Source of the DNA: Sporosarcina sp. BP05
GTDB lineage: Bacteria > Bacillota > Bacilli > Bacillales_A > Planococcaceae
Length of the DNA stretch: 64,000 nucleotides
NCBI RefSeq assembly: GCF_014282005.1
Contig: NZ_JACFTD010000017.1
Location: forward strand, 1 to 64,000
Reading direction: 5' to 3'
The notes beneath the pieces were generated by a model. The model did no database searches. It had not been told where the DNA came from and worked only from the letters and a program-made list of their open reading frames with translations. Shown piece after piece: positions 16,877 through 25,387 of the stretch. The first letter of the stretch is position 1; each line of letters begins with the position of its first letter. The position numbers and the translations under genes are program-made.

Positions 16877-18184
16877 ATGAAAAATCGTAAAATAAAACTA
16901 ATTTTAGTAGTATCTACTAGCTTGTTATTGTTGTTTACAAGTTTAAATGTCTTTACCTCTTACGTGAAGATGAAAAAGACGGTTGAAGAGTCAATCGGCA
17001 ATCAAAATCTTGTAGCAGCAGAATCCATTGCGGCTGCGATAGATAAAGAAACGTATCGGAAATTTTTGAATAATCCCGTAAAAAACGACTATTATTGGGA
17101 ATTAACAAACTACTTAGTTGATGCAAGACAAAAACTGGGTGCATTAATTGTTTATACATTGGAAATCGATAATCCAAAAGTATCGAACGTAATGATAGGT
17201 GGATTACCCAAGGAGTTAGAAGATAGCTATAGTATTGGAGTGGTTTGTACAGTACCCGAAAAGCAGGTCAAAAGAGCCTTTGAAGGAAATACATATGTTA
17301 CAAATGTAATTGACGATCCCGATCATGGCTCTTATCTTTCTGTCGGAGTACCTATAAAGGATGAAGCAGGAAAGGTCATGGGATACTTAGGTATCGATAT
17401 TAGTGTTGATACACTTAATGAAATTAAAGGGAAAGTACTGAAAAACAATATCCTTCTCTTCGTCTTTAATGGTGTCTTTATTTTGTTCGCTATCGGATCC
17501 TTCTTATTATTGCAAAGATGGTATCAAAAAGAGGTGGCAAAAGAAGTCGGGTATACAGAAAATACATACCAAGCTGAACTTAAAACGTTAATCACTTCTA
17601 TATCTTCTATAAGACATGATTTCACCAATCATATTCAGGTTTTACACGGACTACTTCAACTAGGGGAATCAAAGCAGGCGCAGCAATACCTATCATCATT
17701 GTCTAAAGAAGTTCTGGCAATAGAATCTTTAAAGTTAAATATAGATCATCCTGGTCTTTCAATCCTATTGCAAACAAAGAAACTGGCTGCAGAAAACTAT
17801 CATATTGATATGAATTTCGAAGTTTCTCATGATGCATTCGATAAAATAAAAACAACAGACTTAATCATAATACTGTCGAATTTGATTGATAATGCAATTG
17901 ATGCAACAATTGCATTACCTGAAGCTGAACGTGAAATAGCAATTAGCTGTAATACGGATGTTACGAAGTATGTATTTAAGATTACGAATACTGGGCCTAA
18001 AATTATTGAGAATGAACAGATTTTAAAACAAGGATATTCAACAAAAAAAGCAGAACAAGGGAAGATAAGGGGGCAAGGTTTATTTATTGTGAAGGAAGTT
18101 GTGAATAGATATAATGGTAAATTCTCAATTGATTCAATAAATAAAATTGAGACTATAGCCCTTGTCGAAATCCCTTTAAAGTAA
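16877..18184 (+). CDS. orphan SpoOB-type sensor histidine kinase
   Basis: This 435-residue membrane kinase has a first membrane helix at about residues 8-28, then an extracytoplasmic sensor region with a Cache/PAS-like end (GSYLSVGVPIKDEAGKVMGY). A second helix follows at about 192-212. The phosphoacceptor segment is SIRHDFTNHIQVLHGLL (His near 251). The GHKL ATPase has NLIDNAIDA as its N-box, and GQGLFIVKEVV as its G-box. This RHD-x-x-NH pattern is the SpoOB/citrate-sensor type. No response regulator gene is adjacent, which is unusual for this class. The ligand is unknown. Confidence 0.85.
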   Translation: MKNRKIKLILVVSTSLLLLFTSLNVFTSYVKMKKTVEESIGNQNLVAAESIAAAIDKETYRKFLNNPVKNDYYWELTNYLVDARQKLGALIVYTLEIDNPKVSNVMIGGLPKELEDSYSIGVVCTVPEKQVKRAFEGNTYVTNVIDDPDHGSYLSVGVPIKDEAGKVMGYLGIDISVDTLNEIKGKVLKNNILLFVFNGVFILFAIGSFLLLQRWYQKEVAKEVGYTENTYQAELKTLITSISSIRHDFTNHIQVLHGLLQLGESKQAQQYLSSLSKEVLAIESLKLNIDHPGLSILLQTKKLAAENYHIDMNFEVSHDAFDKIKTTDLIIILSNLIDNAIDATIALPEAEREIAISCNTDVTKYVFKITNTGPKIIENEQILKQGYSTKKAEQGKIRGQGLFIVKEVVNRYNGKFSIDSINKIETIALVEIPLK

Positions 18185-18198
18185 GTTTTAAAGTAAGA

Positions 18199-18240
18199 GT
18201 AAACTCCCTACTACTAGTTGTAGGGAGTTTACTCATTTTT
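18199..18240 (+). terminator. terminator of the sensor kinase gene
   Basis: AGTAAACTCCCTAC pairs with GTAGGGAGTTTACT in a 14-bp perfect stem, followed by CATTTTT. Confidence 0.9.
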
Positions 18241-18445
18241 CTCGTTATTTGGGTTCTTAATTCGAATAGTCATTCAACTGTTTTCATGTCTAGTAGACAT
18301 AACACTCGTTCACGTTCATGTAACGCTAGTGGCATATTATCAAAGTATATTTACTGATAAATTTCGACAAAAATATATAATTTTTTAAAACTATTAACGA
18401 GACTCACCCGTCTAACTTTCTATAAACAGTAAAGGAGTTTTCAAC

Positions 18446-19837
18446 TTGAAAAAAACGCATCGAAATCGTCGTTCCTTCTGGATTGACGTTACATTTTCAA
18501 TTGTTATCATCGCACTAACCGTATCCGCTATAAGTTTAATTTCACTAACTTCTAAGAAGGAGACTGCTTCGCACCCTTATAATAAACAAGCTACAACACA
18601 GGTTCCGGTTGTTGTCGATACTACTGACTCAAATTATCCAGCTATTAAAATTAGTACTGAAACTTCGAATGACTTATATACACCATTTTCCATTCAATAT
18701 CCAAAAAGTTTACATAGTTCTTTCAATAAAGCTATTGCTAGTTACATAAAAGATGCCAAGCAAGGTTACTTAACTAAACATAATGGCAGTAAATTGAATA
18801 GAAAAATGAACATTTCTTTAGATATTCTTACCCATCGTTCAGGCAACTATTCTTTTGTTCTGACCGACAGCCGTTCAACTGGCAAGCCTAACGAACAGAC
18901 TAGGATTCAATCATTCCATTTGAATCCTGATACAGGAGGAAGTTTAACAATCTCGGATGTACTCGGACACAATTCGAAACACCTTGAGATTCTTTCTACA
19001 CTAGTACGTGAAGCAATATACAATGATCCAGTGATCGCAGACTACCTTTTTCCAGAAGAAGTTCATATCCAGACGGAACCAATCTGGGCCAACTTCGATA
19101 ATTTCGCAATCACAGATGAATCTCTGATTTTTTATTTTGATGAATATGAATTGGCAGCAGGAAAAGTCGGTCCACCGGTTATAGCAATTCCGTTGAGTGA
19201 ACTAAACAACATACTTTCCGAGGAATTCCAATTGGTAATTGAAGATACTGATGAAAATACAATCACCAAAGACGAGCATGACAACGGCATTAAAAAAGTT
19301 GCCCTCACATTCGACGATGGACCCCACCCGAAAGTGACGATGCAAATTCTTGAGACGTTGAATAAATACGATGCAGTAGCAACATTTTTCATGCTTGGCA
19401 GCATGGTTGAAAAAAACCCAGATATCGCAAAAAAAGTACAGGAAGCGGGCCACGAGCTTGGAAATCATACATGGAGTCATCTTGATTTGACAAAGTTAGG
19501 CGCAGAAAAGGTGCACAATGAAATCGACAAGACATCTGCCATTATTGAAAATATTACTGGTCAGAAAGTAACTGAGTTCAGGCCGCCTTATGGCGCTGTA
19601 AACGAGGCTGTTCGTAGCCAAACAAACTTACCTGTCATCTTATGGAATGTCGATTCACTTGACTGGAAAGACCGTGATCCAAACCAACTTCTTGCTAAAA
19701 TTAAAAGTGCGACAAAAGACGGAAGTACCATCCTTATGCATGATATCCATCAATCGACAGCAGACGGCCTAGACGCAGTTTTAGCCTACTTGCAAAGTGA
19801 AGGCTATACCTTCGTCAAAGTTTCAGATTTAAAATAA
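18446..19837 (+). CDS. membrane-anchored peptidoglycan polysaccharide deacetylase (PdaC-like)
   Basis: This 463-residue protein has an N-terminal membrane anchor (about residues 13-36), then a DUF4163/DUF3298-type region to about residue 270. A C-terminal NodB domain follows. Its catalytic motifs are LTFDDGPH (Asp pair), NHTWSHLDL (zinc His), RPPYGA, NVDSLDWKD and LMHDIHQ. Length and order match B. subtilis PdaC, which deacetylates peptidoglycan and raises lysozyme resistance. The TTG start has AAAGGAG 8 nt upstream. It is monocistronic with a strong terminator. Confidence 0.9.
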   Translation: MKKTHRNRRSFWIDVTFSIVIIALTVSAISLISLTSKKETASHPYNKQATTQVPVVVDTTDSNYPAIKISTETSNDLYTPFSIQYPKSLHSSFNKAIASYIKDAKQGYLTKHNGSKLNRKMNISLDILTHRSGNYSFVLTDSRSTGKPNEQTRIQSFHLNPDTGGSLTISDVLGHNSKHLEILSTLVREAIYNDPVIADYLFPEEVHIQTEPIWANFDNFAITDESLIFYFDEYELAAGKVGPPVIAIPLSELNNILSEEFQLVIEDTDENTITKDEHDNGIKKVALTFDDGPHPKVTMQILETLNKYDAVATFFMLGSMVEKNPDIAKKVQEAGHELGNHTWSHLDLTKLGAEKVHNEIDKTSAIIENITGQKVTEFRPPYGAVNEAVRSQTNLPVILWNVDSLDWKDRDPNQLLAKIKSATKDGSTILMHDIHQSTADGLDAVLAYLQSEGYTFVKVSDLK

Positions 19838-19848
19838 TCAGTTACTCC

Positions 19849-19885
19849 CCCCCTGAACTGAAACTTGATGTTCAGGGGGTTTTGT
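19849..19885 (+). terminator. terminator of the deacetylase gene
   Basis: CCCCCTGAAC at 19849-19858 pairs with GTTCAGGGGG at 19870-19879, followed by TTTTGTTTT. Confidence 0.92.
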
Positions 19886-19974
19886 TTTCAGAAGTACAAA
19901 TTGATACCTGTCCCATCAACATCCGAAACAAAATGGATTACTGAACGGGCTTGTTGTAACCGCTATACTAAAAG

Positions 19975-20112
19975 AGGCACCACTGTGTCAGAAACAATTA
20001 TGATCAATATACACATTCAAGTAATTATAAAAAAAACTTAAAAAAACAGAACAGATATTGATTTACTTAGTATTATTATAGACTTGAGTTGTACTTACTG
20101 GATAGTGCCACG
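19975..20112 (+). repeat. Family 1 interspersed repeat, copy 2
   Basis: It starts AGGCACCACTGTGTCAGAAA and continues through CACATTCAAGTAATTATA and ATTGATTTACTTAGTATTAT to GGATAGTGCCACGAAAC. The right terminal inverted repeat is lost where it meets a family 3 copy. Confidence 0.8.
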
Positions 20113-20114
20113 AA

Positions 20115-20236
20115 ACAAACGACTAACACAATTGCATAAAAATGGGATTAGATATTGCAGTAAATTCCTAATCCACTCCTCATAAATATGTAATTGAAGT
20201 GAAGTATTCGAGTTTTCCATGCACAGATACCTAAAA
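20115..20236 (+). repeat. Family 3 interspersed repeat, copy 2
   Basis: It shares ACACAATTGCATAAAAA, the GGATTAGAT / CCTAATCC stem and CATAAATATGTA with the copy at 1331. It ends TGCACAGATACCTAAAA, like family 1 ends. Confidence 0.6.
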
Positions 20237-20250
20237 ATGACATCAAAAAA

Positions 20251-20279
20251 GCTTGTTCAGTATAAATACTGAAACAAGC
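20251..20279 (-). terminator. terminator of the ohr-gpx-ohrR operon
   Basis: GCTTGTTCAGTAT pairs with ATACTGAAACAAGC with one bulge; on the minus strand TTTTTTG follows. It lies about 130 bp beyond the ohrR stop. Confidence 0.8.
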
Positions 20280-20410
20280 AAAAATCTCTAATACCATTTG
20301 TACAAGTAACTATTTTAATTCCCTTAAAATAGTTACTCAATATCTCGTGCATACCGTAGCCAATGAATAGTATTTGGGCGGATGCTACTAAGGCTCCCTA
20401 CCCCTACACT

Positions 20411-20860
20411 TTACGCACCAGTAGATTTTGACCGATCTTTCAGTTTTTGATCTAGTTCATTCAGCCGCGTCATCAGCTCATCATATTCAGTCAAGCTGAT
20501 GTCGCAAAGTTGGATTTCTTCTGCGATTCGTTTCGTAATAGGACTCTTATCGCGGTGCGCTTTTTCCTCTAAATAAATAAATACTTTTCGTTCATCTTCT
20601 TTTGAGCGTTCTTTTCGTACCCAGCCGTTTTCCTGCATACGTGAAATCATCGGTGTTAGCGTTCCTGTTCCCAGGCCTAGCCGTGTACCGAGTTCTTTCA
20701 TCGATACTTCATCTTTTTCCCATAACGCTAAAAGCACCAAATATTGCGGATACGTCAAACCAAACGGCTGCAGCACACTTGTATATAGCTTATTAAACTC
20801 TCCGGCAGTTTCGTATATAGCGAAACAAAGCTGGTTGTTTAATGACAGAAAGTCCTTCAC
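20411..20860 (-). CDS. ohrR: OhrR, MarR-family organic peroxide sensor
   Basis: This 149-residue MarR-type repressor has LNNQLCFAIYETAGEFNKLY at residues 7-26; the Cys at about 12 is the single reactive cysteine of OhrR. The winged helix follows (LGTRLGLGTGTLTPMISRMQ, then ENGWVRKERSKEDERKVFI). It should repress the ohr operon until peroxide oxidises the Cys. It overlaps the gpx stop by 4 bp (ATGA), indicating coupled translation. It is the last gene of the minus-strand ohr-gpx-ohrR unit. Confidence 0.93.
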   Translation of the reverse strand: MKDFLSLNNQLCFAIYETAGEFNKLYTSVLQPFGLTYPQYLVLLALWEKDEVSMKELGTRLGLGTGTLTPMISRMQENGWVRKERSKEDERKVFIYLEEKAHRDKSPITKRIAEEIQLCDISLTEYDELMTRLNELDQKLKDRSKSTGA

Positions 20861-21336
20861 GATAAAATCTTCTTCAAATCTTCTTCAATTTTTCCAGGTT
20901 CAGTTTGTGGCGAATATCGCTCAATAACCTCTCCATGCTGATTCACTAAAAACTTCGTAAAATTCCACTTAATTTTTTTCGTAAATAACCCTTTTTTCTC
21001 TGTCGTTAAGTGAGTGAAAAGTGGATCCGCTTTGTCACCGTTCACGTCAATCTTTGCAAAAATGGGGAACGTGACACCATAATTCACTTGGCAGAATTCT
21101 GTTGTTTCGTTTATATCATCAAACTCTTGATTATTAAATTGGTCGCATGGAAATCCCAAAACTGTCAGCCCTTGATCTTTGTACTTTTCATAAAGTGACT
21201 GCAATCCGCCATATTGGGGGGTAAGTCCACATTTACTAGCTGTATTCACAATAACTAAAGGCTTACCTTCATATTCTTTCAGTGTTACGATTTCCCCATT
21301 TGTTTTTTTCACTTCAAAACCATAAACTGATACCAT
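20857..21336 (-). CDS. bsaA: glutathione peroxidase-family thiol peroxidase
   Basis: This 159-residue thioredoxin-fold peroxidase has its catalytic Cys in VIVNTASKCGLTPQY near residue 36. FPCDQFNNQEF supplies the conserved Gln and KIKWNFTKFLV the conserved Trp and Asn. Bacillales members usually reduce peroxides with thioredoxin rather than glutathione. It lies between ohr (14-bp gap) and ohrR (4-bp overlap), so it is part of the organic peroxide response. This insertion of gpx between ohr and ohrR differs from the B. subtilis ohrA-ohrR-ohrB layout. Confidence 0.93.
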   Translation of the reverse strand: MVSVYGFEVKKTNGEIVTLKEYEGKPLVIVNTASKCGLTPQYGGLQSLYEKYKDQGLTVLGFPCDQFNNQEFDDINETTEFCQVNYGVTFPIFAKIDVNGDKADPLFTHLTTEKKGLFTKKIKWNFTKFLVNQHGEVIERYSPQTEPGKIEEDLKKILS

Positions 21337-21350
21337 TTTAAAGCCCCCCT

Positions 21351-21770
21351 TTATTTAATGATTATTTCAACATCAACGTTTCCATTAAGTGCTTTAGAGT
21401 ACGGACAGTAATGGTGCGCTTTATTCACATATTCTTCCGCGATGGTATGGTCAACGCCCTCAATTGTTACTTCGAGCTTGACGCCAATTTTAACACCTTT
21501 ATCTTCTTTATCTGGATAAAGAGAAACAGTCGCTATGACTTCACTGCTTAAAAAGTCAACTTTCCCTTTATCCAACTGTAACTCAAGCGCACTGTTAAAG
21601 CATGCGCTGTAGCCCGCAGCAAATAGCTGCTCAGGATTCGTTGCAGTTGTGACATCTCCCCCTAATGCTGCTTGTTTTGCAACATCCAAATTAAATATAT
21701 TGTCCGGTGAATAGACATACCCATTGCGGCCGCCTGTGTTAATAATCGTCGTTTCATAAAGTGGTTTCAT
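21351..21770 (-). CDS. ohr: Ohr, organic hydroperoxide reductase
   Basis: This 139-residue OsmC/Ohr-fold peroxidase has both redox cysteines, in GYSACFNSAL (about 57) and HHYCPYSKALNGN (about 122). It detoxifies lipid and organic hydroperoxides with lipoyl or other dithiol donors. AAAGGAG precedes the ATG. It is the first gene of the operon, with a long OhrR-type palindrome 20-60 bp upstream. Confidence 0.95.
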   Translation of the reverse strand: MKPLYETTIINTGGRNGYVYSPDNIFNLDVAKQAALGGDVTTATNPEQLFAAGYSACFNSALELQLDKGKVDFLSSEVIATVSLYPDKEDKGVKIGVKLEVTIEGVDHTIAEEYVNKAHHYCPYSKALNGNVDVEIIIK

Positions 21771-21790
21771 GTCAAAACTCCTTTTTCTTT

Positions 21791-21829
21791 ATTTGAATCG
21801 CGTACAATCAAATCGTACACGATTCAAAT
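21791..21829. promoter_or_regulatory. OhrR operator upstream of ohr
   Basis: The outer arms ATTTGAATCG (21791-21800) and CGATTCAAAT (21820-21829) enclose TACAATCAAATCGTA. The core is close to the OhrR box TACAATT-N-AATTGTA, and the whole forms a 39-bp near-palindrome. Confidence 0.8.
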
Positions 21830-22006
21830 AAAGAATGCAAATATAAAGCGCCCATCTATTTAAAACAGGTACATGTATTCTACAGAAGGAGCATTTTATT
21901 GTATAATCATATAGATTACTATACTTATAAAGGTCGTAATTAATTTTATTCACTATAACGCAAGGCTATTGGGTACCTGAATTTATTTATTGAAAGATTC
22001 CACCCA

Positions 22007-22612
22007 CTACTTAGGTCTTTCAATAGAAAAAATATCACCAATTGCCGCGTAATTAGAGCCTGCTAAGCGACTGACCGCATTTAAACCTCTAGTGTCGATT
22101 CGTCCATCTTCATAAATTGCTTCATCCACATGAAACCGAACAACTTCACCAATAAACAAATCACTGCCAGGTCCTTCTCCACCTAAAGGAATAGCTTGTA
22201 CAAGTCTGCATTCCATTCGAACTTTAGCTTCCTTCACTCCCGGTACAGATACATTTTCACTTTGCACAAGCGTTAGATTCGCCAATTCGATTTCACTTTC
22301 AGTTGCAGGTAATGAGGCTGCGGTTTCGTTGATCTTCGCCACATTGTCCTCGTCCACAATATGCACTACAAATTGACGATTATTATAAATATTGCGAGCA
22401 GTATCTTTTAGATGGTCATTAGGTCTTTGGATAGCTAGTGAAACCATCGGAGGGTTGGATGAAACTATATTAAAATAACTAAATGGGGCACCATTAACGA
22501 TACCATCCTCAGATTGTGTAGTAACAAAAGCAATGGGTCTAGGAATTATAGTGCCAATGAGCAGTTTATAATTATCCCGCTCACTATTTTGTTTTGGATT
22601 AATGGAAATCAA
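22007..22612 (-). CDS. flavin reductase family (FMN-binding split barrel) protein
   Basis: This 201-residue protein belongs to the DIM6/NTAB flavin-reductase-like family. IIPRPIAFVTTQSEDGIVNG (residues 22-41) and the FMN loop APFSYFNIVSSNPPMVSLAI (residues 42-61) are diagnostic. It likely binds FMN and reduces flavins or small electrophiles with NAD(P)H. It is the last gene of a minus-strand cluster of VOC dioxygenases and an FMN reductase (gap 20 bp), consistent with quinone detoxification. The exact substrate is unknown. Confidence 0.88.
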   Translation of the reverse strand: MISINPKQNSERDNYKLLIGTIIPRPIAFVTTQSEDGIVNGAPFSYFNIVSSNPPMVSLAIQRPNDHLKDTARNIYNNRQFVVHIVDEDNVAKINETAASLPATESEIELANLTLVQSENVSVPGVKEAKVRMECRLVQAIPLGGEGPGSDLFIGEVVRFHVDEAIYEDGRIDTRGLNAVSRLAGSNYAAIGDIFSIERPK

Positions 22613-22632
22613 TTTGTTGTTCAGCCCCTTTA

Positions 22633-23571
22633 TTAGTCGATTGGACGCACTTGAATAGGAATAAGTGCATTAACTAATTGCTCACGTTGTTGTTCATATC
22701 GTCCAGGTAACATCAAATGAGTCCCCATTGTTTCAAGTGTTTCATCATGTGCAAATCCTGGTGGGTCTGTTGCAATTTCAAATAATATTTCACCCGATTC
22801 ACGGAAGTATAGTGCGTTGAAATAATTACGATCTTTCAATTCAGTTACATGTTGACCCAGATTCATCGCATGTTGTTGCCATTCAAGATGATCTACATCA
22901 TCCTGAGCACGCCATGCAATATGGTGAACCGTGCCAACACCCATCGTGCCACGAACACCAGTCACCATTTTTAAATCTATGATATTGCCTATAGTAGCTG
23001 AAGCTTTAAAGCGAGTATAGTCACCTTCCGTACCAACCAATTCAAGTCCCATTACATTCGTTAATGTTTTAGCAGTTTCTTCTGGTCTGCTTGAGTAAAG
23101 TGTTGCGCCACCAAATCCTTTAATTGCGACTTCGGGCGTTACTCCGCCAAATGTCCAGTTGTTTTGTTCACCTTCTGCACGTGCAACAAGCTCTAAATGC
23201 AAGCCATGCGGATCATCAAATTGAATCACTTGCTCTCCAAAACGCTCTGCTTTTTTATATGAAATCGCAAATTTATCAAGACGGTTGACCCAAAAACCTA
23301 ATGCTCCAGTTGGGACTACATACGTTGTCACGCCAACTTGTCCGTCTCCAATTTGTCCTTGATAGGCATCTGCCCAAGGGAAAAATGTAATAATTGTTCC
23401 CGGCTTTCCTCCTTCATCGCCAAAATATAGATGGTAAGTGCCTGGATCATCAAAGTTAACTGTTTGTTTAACTAAACGTAAACCCAATACACCTGCATAA
23501 AAATCAATATTTTCCTGTGGATGACCTACGATTGCTGTAATATGATGAATTCCTGCTGTTTGTTTTTTCAT
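22633..23571 (-). CDS. VOC-family ring-cleaving dioxygenase (MhqO-like)
   Basis: This 312-residue two-domain vicinal-oxygen-chelate protein starts with GIHHITAIVGHPQENIDFYA (VOC metal His near residues 8-9). The second half has VHHIAWRAQDD near residue 219 and an ILFEIATDPPGF segment that supplies the metal Glu. This matches the MhqO/MhqA (YdfO/YkcA) glyoxalase/dioxygenase group that opens hydroquinones. AGAGGAGG precedes the ATG. It is one of three paralogs within 4 kb. Confidence 0.9.
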   Translation of the reverse strand: MKKQTAGIHHITAIVGHPQENIDFYAGVLGLRLVKQTVNFDDPGTYHLYFGDEGGKPGTIITFFPWADAYQGQIGDGQVGVTTYVVPTGALGFWVNRLDKFAISYKKAERFGEQVIQFDDPHGLHLELVARAEGEQNNWTFGGVTPEVAIKGFGGATLYSSRPEETAKTLTNVMGLELVGTEGDYTRFKASATIGNIIDLKMVTGVRGTMGVGTVHHIAWRAQDDVDHLEWQQHAMNLGQHVTELKDRNYFNALYFRESGEILFEIATDPPGFAHDETLETMGTHLMLPGRYEQQREQLVNALIPIQVRPID

Positions 23572-23691
23572 TATTATTTCCTCCTCTATTCAATGAATTT
23601 AACAGATGCACCGGGCTGTTTACGATAACCACGAAAACATCGACCACTTTTCTTTTCCTATCGTTATCACTTGGTCAACTTCTTCCTGCCT

Positions 23692-24633
23692 TTACTCAAT
23701 GGGTTCTAATTTCGCCTCGATTTCAAGCCGCTTGCTTTCTAAAAACGGCGGTAAGTCTAACTCTTTACCCAGTGATTCAATGGTAGAATCCACCGTAAAG
23801 CCCGGTCCGTCTGTAGCTAACTCAAATAAAATCCCATTTTCTTCTTTAAAATATAAACTCTCAAAATAGTAACGATCTGTTATTTTATTCACTTCAAAAC
23901 CGAAGTCTTGAATACGCTGATTCCACTTGCGCAACTCATCGCCATCTTTTACCCGGATAGCTATATGATGCACACTGCCTTTCCCTGGCTTTTCTTTCGG
24001 ACCGCCCTTCTCCACAATGACAATCTCACCAAAAGACTGCCCTTTTACTGACTGGTAGATAGCTTCTTTTTCTTTACGAAAGGCTAGTTCATAGCCAAAT
24101 AAGTTTTCTAATGTATTCGCTAGGCTATCTAAAGATTGCACGGTCATTTCCACTGCGCCCATTCCAAGAATACGATGTTGCTCTACAACAGTTGAACCGT
24201 CCCATGTCCGCCATAATGCCGGAACCTCGTCGTCATTATTATTTAAAAGGACTAGACGTAAACCCTCATTATCTTCAAAATGGAGTGCGTCACGTCCTGC
24301 GTACTTGGTTAATTCCCCGTGCTTTACATCAAGTAATTCAAATCTTTGCCTCCAATACAATAAACTTTCATAAGTTCGAACAAGTAACCCAATCCGAGTA
24401 ATGGAATTCGTTCCTCTCCTTGTGCTTCCTGCCATCGGGATTTCAAAGAAGGACAATTCTGTTCCAACACTGCCAGTTAAATCCCCATAGAACAGATGAT
24501 ACATACTTGGATCATCTTGATTGACTGTTTTTTTCACTCTGCGAAGTCCGAGTACTTGTTGATAAAACTGATTGTTTTGTTGTCCCTTTTTTGTAATCAT
24601 GGAAATATGGTGATGGCCCGCAATCTTATTCAT
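23692..24633 (-). CDS. VOC-family ring-cleaving dioxygenase (MhqO-like), divergent paralog
   Basis: This protein has 313 residues from the ATG at 24633; a 20-residue upstream extension (to 24693) does not resemble the family. MNKIAGHHHISMITKKGQQN carries the first metal His. GSVHHIAIRVKDGDELRKW starts the second domain and NGILFELATDGPGF supplies the Glu ligand. AAGGGAAG lies upstream of the chosen start. The spacing to the FMN reductase gene contains a 16-bp perfect hairpin that may separate or stabilise transcripts. Confidence 0.88.
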   Translation of the reverse strand: MNKIAGHHHISMITKKGQQNNQFYQQVLGLRRVKKTVNQDDPSMYHLFYGDLTGSVGTELSFFEIPMAGSTRRGTNSITRIGLLVRTYESLLYWRQRFELLDVKHGELTKYAGRDALHFEDNEGLRLVLLNNNDDEVPALWRTWDGSTVVEQHRILGMGAVEMTVQSLDSLANTLENLFGYELAFRKEKEAIYQSVKGQSFGEIVIVEKGGPKEKPGKGSVHHIAIRVKDGDELRKWNQRIQDFGFEVNKITDRYYFESLYFKEENGILFELATDGPGFTVDSTIESLGKELDLPPFLESKRLEIEAKLEPIE

Positions 24634-24715
24634 CCTAGTATCTTCCCTTCCTGTATAAATTCTCAGCAAAACCTTCATTCCACTAGATATCATTTTGCTC
24701 AGAACTTATTTATTA

Positions 24716-24751
24716 ATATCACAAAATGTGCTCTTGCACATTTTGTGATAT
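24716..24751. promoter_or_regulatory. perfect 16-bp hairpin between FMN reductase and VOC genes
   Basis: ATATCACAAAATGTGC and GCACATTTTGTGATAT pair around a TCTT loop. On the minus strand it is followed by AATAAATAAG rather than a T run, so it fits an RNA-processing or attenuation structure, or an operator, better than a standard terminator. Confidence 0.6.
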
Positions 24752-24773
24752 GTAGAGATTTACATACGTTTTA

Positions 24774-25319
24774 TTACTTACGTACTGTATTTAATGCAGT
24801 TGTCCAAGGTATCACTTGGTCTAACATTTGGTTTACTGATTCTGCTTGTACAGCAGCTGGTTTGAAGACTGTACCATTTTCAAAGTCTGTAAATAATGAT
24901 AATGCTGGGTGTACACGAACATGTGCTATCAGTAATTCACTTAAAATACCACGTAAATGTTCTGTTGCACGAGCTCCACCTACCGAACCGTATGACACTA
25001 TACCAGCCGCTTTGTTGTTCCACTCCACACGTAAGTAATCCAACGCATTTTTTAGTGCTCCTGTTATAGAGTGATTATATTCTTGAACGATAAATACGAA
25101 TCCGTCTTGTTTTGTAACGATTTCTGACCATGCTGCCGCACCTGATGCGTCGCCGCCAGCTTCACCTAAAAGTGGTAATTTGTATTCTGCAATATCGATA
25201 ATCGTATAGTTTGCATCCCCACGTTTATCTGCTAATTCTTTTACCCACGCCCCTACTTGTGGACTAACGCGTCCTTCACGTGTTGATCCTAAAATAATAC
25301 CTATGTTTGATTTTGTCAT
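24774..25319 (-). CDS. NADPH-dependent FMN reductase / azoreductase-like flavoprotein
   Basis: This protein has 181 residues from the ATG at 25319, which has AGAGGAGG upstream; an in-frame start at 25370 (198 residues) also has a weaker AAGGGGTG. The flavodoxin-like fold shows the FMN loop GIILGSTREGRVSPQVG, then VQEYNHSITGALKNALDYL and YGSVGGARATEHLR. It should reduce quinones or azo compounds. It sits between two VOC dioxygenase genes, 17 bp after the first if the longer start is used. Confidence 0.9.
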   Translation of the reverse strand: MTKSNIGIILGSTREGRVSPQVGAWVKELADKRGDANYTIIDIAEYKLPLLGEAGGDASGAAAWSEIVTKQDGFVFIVQEYNHSITGALKNALDYLRVEWNNKAAGIVSYGSVGGARATEHLRGILSELLIAHVRVHPALSLFTDFENGTVFKPAAVQAESVNQMLDQVIPWTTALNTVRK

Positions 25320-25387
25320 TGGTTTTTCCTCCTCTTGTCGTATTCCAATTAGTTTATTAAAAAACCCCATTTTTTCTATTTCACCCC

